NCBI RefSeq assembly: GCF_004123195.1 | Contig: NZ_SDLI01000001.1 | Location: 823,429 to 887,428, forward strand | Length of the DNA: 64,000 nucleotides | Reading direction: 5' to 3' | From: Ammoniphilus sp. CFH 90114 | GTDB lineage: Bacteria; Bacillota; Bacilli; Aneurinibacillales; RAOX-1 | In this document: piece by piece, positions 52,533-60,540 of the stretch | Position numbering within the stretch: the stretch's first letter is position 1 | Layout of the letters: each line of letters begins with the position of its first letter | The notes under the pieces: generated by a model | What the model was told of the DNA's origin: nothing | Databases searched by the model: none | Seen by the model: the letters and a program-made list of their open reading frames with translations, nothing else | Translations under genes and position numbers: made by a program

Positions 52533-53411
52533 ATGGAAGAACTATTATTCGTAAAAGGCTATCAACAGGAACGAAGGTATCGTGAATCATTTGATCAGAT
52601 GGCAAAACAGATCTTTGGAATTAGCTTTGAAACCTGGTTTTCTCATGGATATTGGGATGATCGATATGTACCGTATTCTTATTGGGATGGAGAGCAGATG
52701 GTTGCCAATGTCTCGGTCAATAAGATAAGTCTTATGATTGAAGGCCAACAAAGAAAGGCTATTCAACTTGGAACCGTAATGACGAAGCCAGAATACCGGA
52801 ACCAAGGGTTATCTGCTAGTTTGATGAAGAAGGTCTTAGAGGATGATGAAAATCAAGTCGATCTCATTTATCTTTTCGCCAATCATAGCGTACTTGATTA
52901 TTATCCTAAATTTGGATTTAAGCCAGTAGACGAATTTCAGTTTTCCTTAAGTTACACCAACTCCTCCTCTCCTGTTCTGAACGGTCTAGTAAAGCTGGAT
53001 GGGTCAAACAAACGGGACTTGTCCTTTATCTTTAACTTTGCGTCAAGGAGATGGCCTGTCTCACCGTTGTTTGGGAGTAAGCAGGCAGAAGGAATTCTTC
53101 TTTTTTATTGCATAAACGTATTCAGTAATGATATTTACTTTATCGAAGAAGAAGAAGTAATTATTATTTATAAGTTGGATGGGAATACTCTTCACCTCTT
53201 TGATCTTATCGCTCAAAGAGAAGTGAATTTGGAAAGGGTCTTACAAAGAATTTGTCCCCATGAAACGACGGAAGTCATTTTTTATTTCACACCTGCTGAT
53301 CCCTCCTTGGACAAGGCATTGTTTATAGGGGGTGAGAAACTATTTATGAGGGCAAAAGAGGGCTTGGAGTTGCCAAAGTATTTTAAACATCCGATTACTT
53401 CACAGGCTTAA
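52533..53411 (+). CDS. Eis-like GNAT acetyltransferase
   Basis: A 292-residue protein. The N-terminal GNAT carries the acetyl-CoA loop in GTVMTKPEYRNQGLSASLMKKV. The second part has the GNAT-SCP2 layout seen in Eis-type enzymes, with DYYPKFGFKPVDEFQF and a C-terminal FYFTPADPSLDKALFIGG. Eis-like enzymes acetylate amines, including aminoglycosides in mycobacteria; the substrate here is unknown. The start follows AAAGGAGAAATTTT. Confidence 0.78.
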   Translation: MEELLFVKGYQQERRYRESFDQMAKQIFGISFETWFSHGYWDDRYVPYSYWDGEQMVANVSVNKISLMIEGQQRKAIQLGTVMTKPEYRNQGLSASLMKKVLEDDENQVDLIYLFANHSVLDYYPKFGFKPVDEFQFSLSYTNSSSPVLNGLVKLDGSNKRDLSFIFNFASRRWPVSPLFGSKQAEGILLFYCINVFSNDIYFIEEEEVIIIYKLDGNTLHLFDLIAQREVNLERVLQRICPHETTEVIFYFTPADPSLDKALFIGGEKLFMRAKEGLELPKYFKHPITSQA

Positions 53412-53492
53412 GTGTATATTCCTTCTAAGAAAATTGCACCCTAAAGAACAAGCGTATACGAATACGCTACTACTTCTTTAGAGGTGATCAAA

Positions 53493-54395
53493 TTGGGAAC
53501 AACACGCCTTTTTGCGCGTTTTACTCCGCTGGTTGTGGCTGGAGTTCTTCTTGCTTCCTGTGGTAATACTCCAGGTAATGAAGCTCGGGTACAACAAACT
53601 TCCACCATTGAGAATGTACAGATTGTCAGCCAGGGAAATGTTGCTGCTAAAGATATTACCGTTCGGGTACATAATAATGGTCAAGCCCTTATCCCGCTTG
53701 ATCCCGTGATGAAGGCGCTGGATTTGCGCAGTCATTGGGATGAGGAACAGAAAATGGGGGAGTTTGGCTTTACAGATCCCCTCTACCGGGTTAGAGTTGG
53801 AGATTCGCAGGCTTTATCCGGAGATCGGACGGTTCCGCTACCATCGCCGCCTGTTCTCATTAACGGCAAGCTTCATCTTACAGAGCCATCTATATCTTCT
53901 TTGCTTAATGCTCCAGTCACTTGGAATGCAACGACAAGAACCGTCGAGCTTCCTCGTTTAACGTTTGAGAATGCAGGGGATGGGGCAACTACACAAAGTA
54001 GGGCTAATCTCAGTGGAACTGCGGTCATTCAATACGGTAAAAAGTTTTTGGGCGTACCCTACAAGTTTGGTACAGATGGTTATTCCTCAAGAAATAGAAC
54101 ATTTGACTGTTCATCTTTTACGCAACATGTTTACAAGAACTTCGGTGTCAATCTTCCTCGGAGTTCCAGAAGCCAATCTGATGTGGGGCGTAGGGTCTCC
54201 ATGAATAATTTGCAACCTGGTGATTTGATGTTTTTTTACACTCCGGGGCGCTACAGCAGCAACCGAATAGTAGGACACGTAGGAATTTACGCCGGCAACA
54301 ATAAAATTCTCCACACCTATGGTTCACCTGGTGTGATAATGGGCGACTTTAACGCCCACTGGAAAGGTCGGTTCTTATTTGGGAAAAGACTTTAA
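53493..54395 (+). CDS. NlpC/P60 family lipoprotein peptidoglycan hydrolase
   Basis: About 300 residues. A lipoprotein signal peptide (lipobox VLLASC) leads to a copper-amine-oxidase-N-like domain (ALIPLDPVMKALDLRSHWDEE, LINGKLHLTEPSISSLL), and then an NlpC/P60 endopeptidase with catalytic FDCSSF (Cys), VGHVGIYAG (His) and a downstream HTYG. It should cleave the D-Glu-diamino acid bond of peptidoglycan peptides at the membrane surface. The TTG start at 53493 follows AGAGGTGATC; GTG at 53484 is possible. Confidence 0.87.
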   Translation: MGTTRLFARFTPLVVAGVLLASCGNTPGNEARVQQTSTIENVQIVSQGNVAAKDITVRVHNNGQALIPLDPVMKALDLRSHWDEEQKMGEFGFTDPLYRVRVGDSQALSGDRTVPLPSPPVLINGKLHLTEPSISSLLNAPVTWNATTRTVELPRLTFENAGDGATTQSRANLSGTAVIQYGKKFLGVPYKFGTDGYSSRNRTFDCSSFTQHVYKNFGVNLPRSSRSQSDVGRRVSMNNLQPGDLMFFYTPGRYSSNRIVGHVGIYAGNNKILHTYGSPGVIMGDFNAHWKGRFLFGKRL

Positions 54396-54463
54396 GAAAA
54401 ATGTATAAGGTGGGTGGCTGAAGGTCATACTAATAGTCCATCTTAGACACCGCACCTCCATTT

Positions 54464-54489
54464 AACCCTCCGCGTTTGCGCGGGGGGTT
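54464..54489. terminator. G+C-rich hairpin
   Basis: AACCCTCCGCG pairs with CGCGGGGGGTT, loop TTTG, behind the NlpC/P60 gene. The following T tract is weak. Confidence 0.6.
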
Positions 54490-54568
54490 CGTCATTTTGA
54501 GCAAAACATGATTTGAAATTAATGGTAATATAAATAAATAACGGATAAAAATAAAGGTGAGATGATTC

Positions 54569-55504
54569 ATGATATTAAAGGGAAGAGCGCTTGTATCGGG
54601 CGATACAATTGGTTTAACGGCACCTGCAGGACCAGCAAAGCGTGAAGCAGTAGAAAGAGGGATTGCGGAGATCGAAAGCCTAGGGTTTAAAGTGAAAGTG
54701 GGAGATAGCGTATATCAAGAATATGGCGGCTATTTAGCAGGCGATCCTGTTAGTCGGGCGAAGGAATTGGAGAGTATGTTTACTGATTCCGATGTGGACG
54801 CGATCTTGTGTTTACGTGGGGGATATGGGAGCCCACAACTCTTAAGTTTACTTGATTACGAACTGATTTCTAAACATCCAAAAATATTCATAGGATATAG
54901 CGATATTACAGCCCTGCATTTGGCATTTCATAAGAAGTGCGGCTTGGCCACAATTCATGGGCCTATGGCCGCGTCGGAGCTTGCGAAGGAAGCCGATGAA
55001 TTTACGAAGGACCGCTTGGTTCAAGCTGTTACCCAGGGCTCTCCCATTGGCAGAATACAGAATCCTGATCATGAAAGACTAATTCCTTTGGTTGAGGGTG
55101 TTGCAGAGGGGGTTTTAATTGGAGGGAATCTTACTTTGATCTCGGCCTTGATGGGTACCCCATATGAGTTGGATACCAAGGGGAAAATTTTGTTTATTGA
55201 AGAGATTGGCGAAGAGGCCTATAAGGTAGATCGTATGCTTACGCAGCTTGCTTTAGCTGGGAAGTTCAAGGATGCTTCGGGGATTGTGCTTGGAAGCTTC
55301 ACCGAGTGTGAGTCGGAAAATTATGCTCATGGATTTAATATTTTACAGGTTGCAGAAAATATTCTAACGCCATTTGGAAAGCCCGCCGTTTACAATCTGC
55401 AAGCCGGTCACTGTTTTACCAAGGTTACCTTACCTTTTGGGGTAAAGGCGAGATTAAATGCAACAGATGGGGAGTTGATTATTGAGGAAAGTGTGGTGAT
55501 TTAG
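54569..55504 (+). CDS. LD-carboxypeptidase (LdcA/MccF family)
   Basis: A 311-residue serine peptidase of family S66. The N-terminus reads GDTIGLTAPAGPA, the substrate loop is CLRGGYGSPQLL, the nucleophile is Ser111 in GYSDITALH, and the C-terminal NLQAGHCFTKVTLPFGV holds the catalytic histidine. It removes terminal D-Ala from muropeptides (or acts on MccC7-like compounds) in the cytoplasm. The ureohydrolase gene follows 6 bp later; the NlpC/P60 gene upstream also acts on peptidoglycan. Confidence 0.92.
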   Translation: MILKGRALVSGDTIGLTAPAGPAKREAVERGIAEIESLGFKVKVGDSVYQEYGGYLAGDPVSRAKELESMFTDSDVDAILCLRGGYGSPQLLSLLDYELISKHPKIFIGYSDITALHLAFHKKCGLATIHGPMAASELAKEADEFTKDRLVQAVTQGSPIGRIQNPDHERLIPLVEGVAEGVLIGGNLTLISALMGTPYELDTKGKILFIEEIGEEAYKVDRMLTQLALAGKFKDASGIVLGSFTECESENYAHGFNILQVAENILTPFGKPAVYNLQAGHCFTKVTLPFGVKARLNATDGELIIEESVVI

Positions 55505-55510
55505 ATACAC

Positions 55511-56461
55511 ATGACCAATTTTCTCGTTTCACCCACAATTCAATATAGAGGCGGAAAAGCAGACCCCTACACCTTTCCCTTAAGTGAATGGATCCAGCAA
55601 GGTGCCAGTAAGGCGGATTTATCTATCATTGGGGTTCCGCTCTCTAAGAGCTCCATTACCTTTTCGGGGGCTCATACGCATCCTGAGTCCTTCCGTAAGC
55701 TTTGGTCTTCTTTTCAAGCCTACAATTGGGATGAAGATGTGGAATTAAATAAGCTTCAGGCGGCAGACTTTGGGGATGTGGCGATGCATGTGACGGATAT
55801 TCTCCAATGTCATCGCAATATTGCAGGATCGGCGGAGTACTTATGGAGAGAGTATCCCTCCACCACAGGTGTTTTCATTGGGGGAGATCATTCCATCACG
55901 TACCCTATTATTGCGGGTCTAGCCCGTGCAACATCTAAACGAATTGGTTTAATTCATTTTGATGCCCATCTGGATGTCAGAGATACGAAGTACGGCGGTC
56001 CTTCCAATGGAACCCCTATGAGAAGTCTACTTGAGAAAGGAGTGCTTCGCGGGGAGGATATGGTTACCATTGGGTTGCGTAGCTTTGCTAATTCAAAACC
56101 CTATCGTTCCTATGCAGAGGAGAAAGGTATGACGTTGTTCTCGTCGAATGATGTGAAAAAGAAAGGAATGCAACCGATTGTTGAATGGGCAAAGGACTAT
56201 CTAGAGGAAAAAGTAGATATTGTTTACTTAACCTATGATATCGATGTACTAGATCAATGTTATGTTCCAGGGGTACCTGCGATAGGCCCTTCAGGCGTAT
56301 CGCCAGACGAATTGTTTTGGTCTGCCCAATACCTAGGACAGTGGTCTAAGGTGGTTGGAATGGATATGGTATGTGTGGATCCTACCCGTGATGTTCGAGA
56401 TATGAGCTCGAGGGTTGCTCTACATGTTTTTTTAAACTTTGCTACGGGAAGATGTTTGTGA
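55511..56461 (+). CDS. ureohydrolase (agmatinase/arginase family)
   Basis: A 316-residue dimanganese ureohydrolase. The metal-binding motifs are all present: GGDHSITYP, LIHFDAHLDV and TYDIDVLD followed by PGVPAIGPSGVSP. The family hydrolyses guanidino groups (agmatine, arginine, formimidoylglutamate); the substrate cannot be fixed. An agmatinase would supply putrescine and fit with the AdoMet decarboxylase of this window, but that is inference. No clear ribosome binding site; translation may be coupled to the gene 6 bp upstream. Confidence 0.87.
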   Translation: MTNFLVSPTIQYRGGKADPYTFPLSEWIQQGASKADLSIIGVPLSKSSITFSGAHTHPESFRKLWSSFQAYNWDEDVELNKLQAADFGDVAMHVTDILQCHRNIAGSAEYLWREYPSTTGVFIGGDHSITYPIIAGLARATSKRIGLIHFDAHLDVRDTKYGGPSNGTPMRSLLEKGVLRGEDMVTIGLRSFANSKPYRSYAEEKGMTLFSSNDVKKKGMQPIVEWAKDYLEEKVDIVYLTYDIDVLDQCYVPGVPAIGPSGVSPDELFWSAQYLGQWSKVVGMDMVCVDPTRDVRDMSSRVALHVFLNFATGRCL

Positions 56462-56480
56462 GCATCACAAATGTCAATTA

Positions 56481-56520
56481 AGGGAGACTGGCCAAGAGTG
56501 TGCTGGTACTCCCTATTTTC
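56481..56520 (+). terminator. probable terminator
   Basis: AGGGAG and CTCCCT enclose a partly paired ACTGG/GCTGGT inner stem, followed by ATTTTCTTTG. Confidence 0.65.
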
Positions 56521-56596
56521 TTTGATTTTTTAGATGTTTTCATAGAAAATAAAGAGTAACGTTATATTTTAGAAAGAAATGGTAAGGTGATGGCGA

Positions 56597-56923
56597 TTGA
56601 AGACCATTCAGTTAATGGAGGTTCAGTCCTATTTAGATACGTTTGTAGGGAAATCCTGTTATATTCATCTTGAAACAACACTAGGGGCTTACGTGAATCG
56701 TCCCATTGGAACGTTTATTCGGAATGCCCAAGTTTATATTGAGCGGGCCCAGATTAAAGGAAATGACTCCTATCGTGTAGGACTTAAAATTCCAATAGGA
56801 TGGGTTTATGCTGAGGGGTTAAATGTCTATGATCAAGATGTAAAAGGTCGATTACTACTAGAAGGGCATGACGAGGACGGAAAACTCCAAGTTGCTCTAC
56901 ATATTAGTCTAGAACCTCTATAA
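56597..56923 (+). CDS. yojF: YojF family (DUF1806) protein
   Basis: A 108-residue beta-rich protein (VQSYLDTFVGKSCYIHLETT, a CDS-wide DUF1806 pattern ending ALHISLEPL). In Bacillus subtilis yojF directly precedes yojG (bshB2), and the order is kept here, 14 bp apart, which supports the identification. The TTG start follows AAGGTGATGG. The function is unknown; the link to bacillithiol synthesis is by conserved neighbourhood. Confidence 0.85.
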   Translation: MKTIQLMEVQSYLDTFVGKSCYIHLETTLGAYVNRPIGTFIRNAQVYIERAQIKGNDSYRVGLKIPIGWVYAEGLNVYDQDVKGRLLLEGHDEDGKLQVALHISLEPL

Positions 56924-56937
56924 GGAGCGTAGAACCC

Positions 56938-57573
56938 ATGAATGAACGTGTGTTAATGGTTTTTCCTCATCCGGATGATGAAGTTTTTTTCTGCTCAGGA
57001 ACGGTGATGGAATACATAAGTAAGGGAGTGCCAGTTACTTATCTTTGTCTAACCTTGGGGGAAATGGGACGTGGATTAGGTGGAGCTAACCGTCATACGT
57101 TGCCTGAGTTGCGATTGAAGGAGTTAAATCAGTCTTGTGAGATTATAGGGATTAAGGATCTCCGGTTAGGCGGATACCGAGACAAGACACTAGAATTCGA
57201 GGATCCAGAGCCCATTATTGGACAACTGGTGCAACTTATTAAGAAGATATCTCCCTCGTTAATTATTACGTTTTATCCAGGCGAAAGTGTTCATCCTGAT
57301 CATGACATCACGGGTTCTTTCGTCGTGGAAGCCGTACGCCGTCTCCCAGAGGAGGATAGGCCAATCGTATATGGATCGGCCGTCTTCAAGACTTACATCG
57401 ACAAGGTCGGAGGGCCTGATGTAGTGAATGATGTTACGACTTATATGGATCGTAAAGTGGATTGCTTAAAGGCCTATCCGTCTCAGTTCATGAAATATAT
57501 TAAGACCTTAAACAAGGGGAAGGAGTCGATCGCCCCGCGGATGAGGACGGAGCGGTTTTGGATATTGAAGTAG
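56938..57573 (+). CDS. bshB2: bacillithiol biosynthesis deacetylase BshB2
   Basis: A 211-residue LmbE-like zinc deacetylase. The zinc motif is FPHPDDEVFF at the N-terminus, with HPDHD later. It deacetylates GlcNAc-malate in bacillithiol synthesis, the low-molecular-weight thiol of Bacillales. LTLGEMGRGLGG is the BshB2-type signature. It is paired with yojF upstream and ends 6 bp from the convergent antiporter gene. Confidence 0.92.
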   Translation: MNERVLMVFPHPDDEVFFCSGTVMEYISKGVPVTYLCLTLGEMGRGLGGANRHTLPELRLKELNQSCEIIGIKDLRLGGYRDKTLEFEDPEPIIGQLVQLIKKISPSLIITFYPGESVHPDHDITGSFVVEAVRRLPEEDRPIVYGSAVFKTYIDKVGGPDVVNDVTTYMDRKVDCLKAYPSQFMKYIKTLNKGKESIAPRMRTERFWILK

Positions 57574-57579
57574 ACAAAC

Positions 57580-59649
57580 TTAGGTGTAAAAATCTCTCCT
57601 GAGAAGGACTTCTTTAGGCAGACCTGTGCCTGATGTACCTCGCATATCCGTTTCTTTCTCTTCCGTAGGATAGTAAATAATAAAATTTTGCAGTTTTCTT
57701 CTAGCTAGTTTTCCTGGGAGCACCTCAAGTTCGGGATGCCAAGCTACCGTTCCTGCACGTGCGCTTAAGATCACAATGAGATCATCAGGGTGAGGGGTAG
57801 ATAGGTAGGTAGCGTATAAAGTTTTCCACCCAAAGATTCGCGCCACCGTTGTTGGTGGCTGGTGATGACTCTCCAACAGATAGTTGAGAAATCCGTTCTC
57901 ATCCTCATCCATAATTAGGCAATGCAAGGTCGATCCTATGGCGGTGCTCATTCCTTGAATTCGGTGGAGCGCCTCTCTAAAGCCATAGGCATGATCCATT
58001 CCTCTAGGGAATACTGCGACGATCCGTTTTGTTGTATTTAAAGGTTGATCTAACTTGGCTATTAGAATGGCTTGTGTTGTTCGGTCAACAAATCGATCCA
58101 GTACACTGCCGAACGTGCAATGAGATCTTGTTTGTTTTGCATTCCAGCCGGCAATGACCATACTAATTCTCTCTTCAATGACGGCTCTTACCATGCCATT
58201 TGCGATGTTAGGATCCACTCGGGTAAGAAGCTTAATGGGAATGTCAGCCCCGGAAGCATATTGCATAGCATGCCCCAATAGCTTTTCCGCGTTTTCAATT
58301 TCTCCATCTAGTGTGTTTGTTTCGTTATTTACAACAGTCAATGGGTATAGAGGTTGATCTTGCTTGTTCTGCTGGCGTAAGACAAAGGCAAGGTCAAATA
58401 GCATTTCCATAGCCTTTGGTTTAGTCATAGGAAGCATGATTCGTTCAGGCGCATCCCTTTGAACATATGGAGTTTGCTCCTCAAGTAGAGAGATTTTTCG
58501 GCCGTATTTTTCAACGAAATAAGGACCAACGATGCAAGTGACCAGGATTTTAATTATCACAGCATTGACTGTTGCTTGATCTAATAATCCTACATTAAAG
58601 CCGACCAATGTTGCTGCTAAGGTGGCAGCAGCCTGGGGAATGGTCAGACCAAAGGTGATATGCAGTTCATCCCGATTGTAATTATAAAATTTATAGACAA
58701 CCCAGGAAGCCAGGTACTTGCCGAGAATGACTCCACCGACAATGAAAACCGTGAGAATCCAGGCCCTTGGATTCCCGATTAACACGCTCAGATCCATCAA
58801 CATTCCAACGGAAAGTAAGAAAAAAGGAATGAAGAGAGCATTCGCCGTAAAGCGGATTCGATTCATAAGCGGTCCTTGGTCAAACACGAGACGATTGAGA
58901 GTGAGGCCAGCAAGGAAGGCACCTATAATGGGTTGAACACCCGCAACCATAGCCAGAAACGCGGAAAAAAACAAAATGACGATGATGAACGTAAACAAGG
59001 TAGATCCGTCAGGACTCATGTTTCGGAAAAACCAACGGGTAATTAGCGGAGCTCCTAATGTAATAGCTAGGACAAAGAGTGCGAGGGAGAGGAATAAGGA
59101 TAAAACAAAGCCTAGGGATAAATGACCCGTAGCAGCCCCTGTGATGATAGCAAGCGTGATTAAGGCGAGTGTATCGGTCACAAGGGTTCCGCCAACGGCT
59201 GTAGTGACTGCTTTGTTTTTGGAGACTCCTAGCCGACTAGCGATGGGATAGCCAAGCAAGGTATGGGATCCGAGAATAGAGCCAAGGAGAATCGAGGCTG
59301 ACAAGCTATAATCTAGCCCCAGTCCGATTCCAGTCCCAATTAATAGTGGGAAAATAAAGGAGAGAAGCCCAAAGAAAATACTTCGATTTTTATATTTTTT
59401 AAACCCATCGATGTCCATCTCTAGACCCGCAATAAAAATAATAAAGAGGAGACCCACCGTTCCAAGGAGTTCAACGGTCTGATCCCGTGCAAGAACGGCA
59501 AATCCGTGTGGACCCATGATGATTCCGGCTAGTATGGGACCAATAAGGCCGGGGATGCGCATTCGTTTCATCAACATAGGAGTAAGCAGAAAAAGGGTCA
59601 TTGATAAAGCAAAAACCATGACAGGGTGTTGTAGTGGCAGCTCAAACAT
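57580..59649 (-). CDS. CPA2-type cation/proton antiporter with USP-like tail
   Basis: A 689-residue protein. Residues 1-400 form 12-13 membrane helices of the Na+/H+ exchanger family: LIGPILAGIIMGPHGFAVL and GSHTLLGYPIASRLG. The remaining ~290 residues are a soluble domain with repeated universal-stress-protein features (TVVNNETNTLDGEIENAEKLL, MVIAGWNAKQTR, FGSVLDRFVDRTTQAILIAK). This architecture is common in Firmicutes and Cyanobacteria. It exchanges Na+ or K+ for H+. The start follows GGGGGAGACAAAA. Confidence 0.87.
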   Translation of the reverse strand: MFELPLQHPVMVFALSMTLFLLTPMLMKRMRIPGLIGPILAGIIMGPHGFAVLARDQTVELLGTVGLLFIIFIAGLEMDIDGFKKYKNRSIFFGLLSFIFPLLIGTGIGLGLDYSLSASILLGSILGSHTLLGYPIASRLGVSKNKAVTTAVGGTLVTDTLALITLAIITGAATGHLSLGFVLSLFLSLALFVLAITLGAPLITRWFFRNMSPDGSTLFTFIIVILFFSAFLAMVAGVQPIIGAFLAGLTLNRLVFDQGPLMNRIRFTANALFIPFFLLSVGMLMDLSVLIGNPRAWILTVFIVGGVILGKYLASWVVYKFYNYNRDELHITFGLTIPQAAATLAATLVGFNVGLLDQATVNAVIIKILVTCIVGPYFVEKYGRKISLLEEQTPYVQRDAPERIMLPMTKPKAMEMLFDLAFVLRQQNKQDQPLYPLTVVNNETNTLDGEIENAEKLLGHAMQYASGADIPIKLLTRVDPNIANGMVRAVIEERISMVIAGWNAKQTRSHCTFGSVLDRFVDRTTQAILIAKLDQPLNTTKRIVAVFPRGMDHAYGFREALHRIQGMSTAIGSTLHCLIMDEDENGFLNYLLESHHQPPTTVARIFGWKTLYATYLSTPHPDDLIVILSARAGTVAWHPELEVLPGKLARRKLQNFIIYYPTEEKETDMRGTSGTGLPKEVLLRRDFYT

Positions 59650-59727
59650 TTTTGTCTCCCCCTTCTGGCTGTTGTCTCTTTCAATGGCTATTATTTATTG
59701 TATGGGGAAGTGTCCCCCTCATGCCAT

Positions 59728-60042
59728 TTACTGGTGAACGAGAAAGGTGACTAAGGAGTAGAGCAACGGTGGCAGGGATACAAGAAACAGCGCTTTATAT
59801 AGTTTGGGTGCCTCTACGTCATCTTCCACTTCCTCTATGGAATTATAATGTTTGATTTGTTCTGGTGGGAGGTGGCTCATTGTGAAATTCGTTCGATGAT
59901 GAACCCCAAGTGTTCCACCGAGAACGAGTAATCCCAATAAGAATAAAGATATACCTACTGTTAGTATTGAATTCGGAAACAGAATAGCAAGTATGACCGT
60001 TAAGATGCAGCCAACGATGATAGGGATACCTGTTTTTTTCAT
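59728..60042 (-). CDS. small membrane protein of unknown function
   Basis: A 104-residue protein with two N-terminal membrane helices (IPIIVGCILTVILAILF, TVGISLFLLGLLVLGG), an acidic cytosolic stretch (SIEEVEDDVEAP) and a C-terminal helix. The ATG at 60042 follows GAGGAGGTCATT. It is divergent from the ribonucleotide reductase operon and 78 bp upstream of the antiporter gene on the same strand, with which it may be cotranscribed. No family recognised. Confidence 0.6.
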   Translation of the reverse strand: MKKTGIPIIVGCILTVILAILFPNSILTVGISLFLLGLLVLGGTLGVHHRTNFTMSHLPPEQIKHYNSIEEVEDDVEAPKLYKALFLVSLPPLLYSLVTFLVHQ

Positions 60043-60212
60043 AATGACCTCCTCGTGAAAACTTTCCTTAAGCATAAAGCCACGAGGATAAAGAATGCAA
60101 CTTTCCTTCCAACTCTATCTTTTTGAACTCAATCTATGTTAGGATAGGTGAAGAGAAAAATTTGACAAATACTAGATGTTGATATAAGCTGATTGAGTGA
60201 AACAACATATTG

Positions 60213-60393
60213 TTACAAACAGGTGCCTTGAGACCATTTTCAAGGCTTAATAGGGAAGTTCGGTGCAGAATTCCGACGCGGTCCCGCCACTGTAATAGAG
60301 GAGTTCCTATCAAGATTCCACTGATCCCCATGGGGATTGGGAAGGGTTGGTAGGCGCAATGATCCTTAAGCCAGGAGACCTGCCTGTTTTGTT
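60213..60393 (+). ncRNA. cobalamin (B12) riboswitch
   Basis: The core is unmistakable: AGGGAAGTTCGGTGCAGAATTCC (60252-60274 region), GTCCCGCCACTG (60281-60292), and the B12 box AGCCAGGAGACCTGCC (60369-60384). AAACAGG near 60214 pairs with CCTGTTT at 60383-60389 as P1. B12 binding is expected to favour the terminator at 60465 and shut off the downstream ribonucleotide reductase operon. The 499-bp gap between 60042 and 60541 is otherwise taken by this leader. Confidence 0.95.
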
Positions 60394-60464
60394 GACACTG
60401 TAAACCTACGGGAGATAGGGAGGTGCCAAGGATGATCCAATGTGGATGGCGTTTTTACATATGG

Positions 60465-60508
60465 AGGCATTTCTACCTATTCTGTCAAGGTGGAGATGCC
60501 TTTTTTTA
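60465..60508 (+). terminator. riboswitch-controlled terminator
   Basis: AGGCATTTCTACC (60465-60477) pairs with GGTGGAGATGCCT (60489-60501) using G-U pairs, followed by seven T. It lies between the cobalamin aptamer and nrdA as the expression platform. Confidence 0.87.
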
Positions 60509-60540
60509 TGTTGGAACGAAATTAGGGGAGGAAAGCGGAG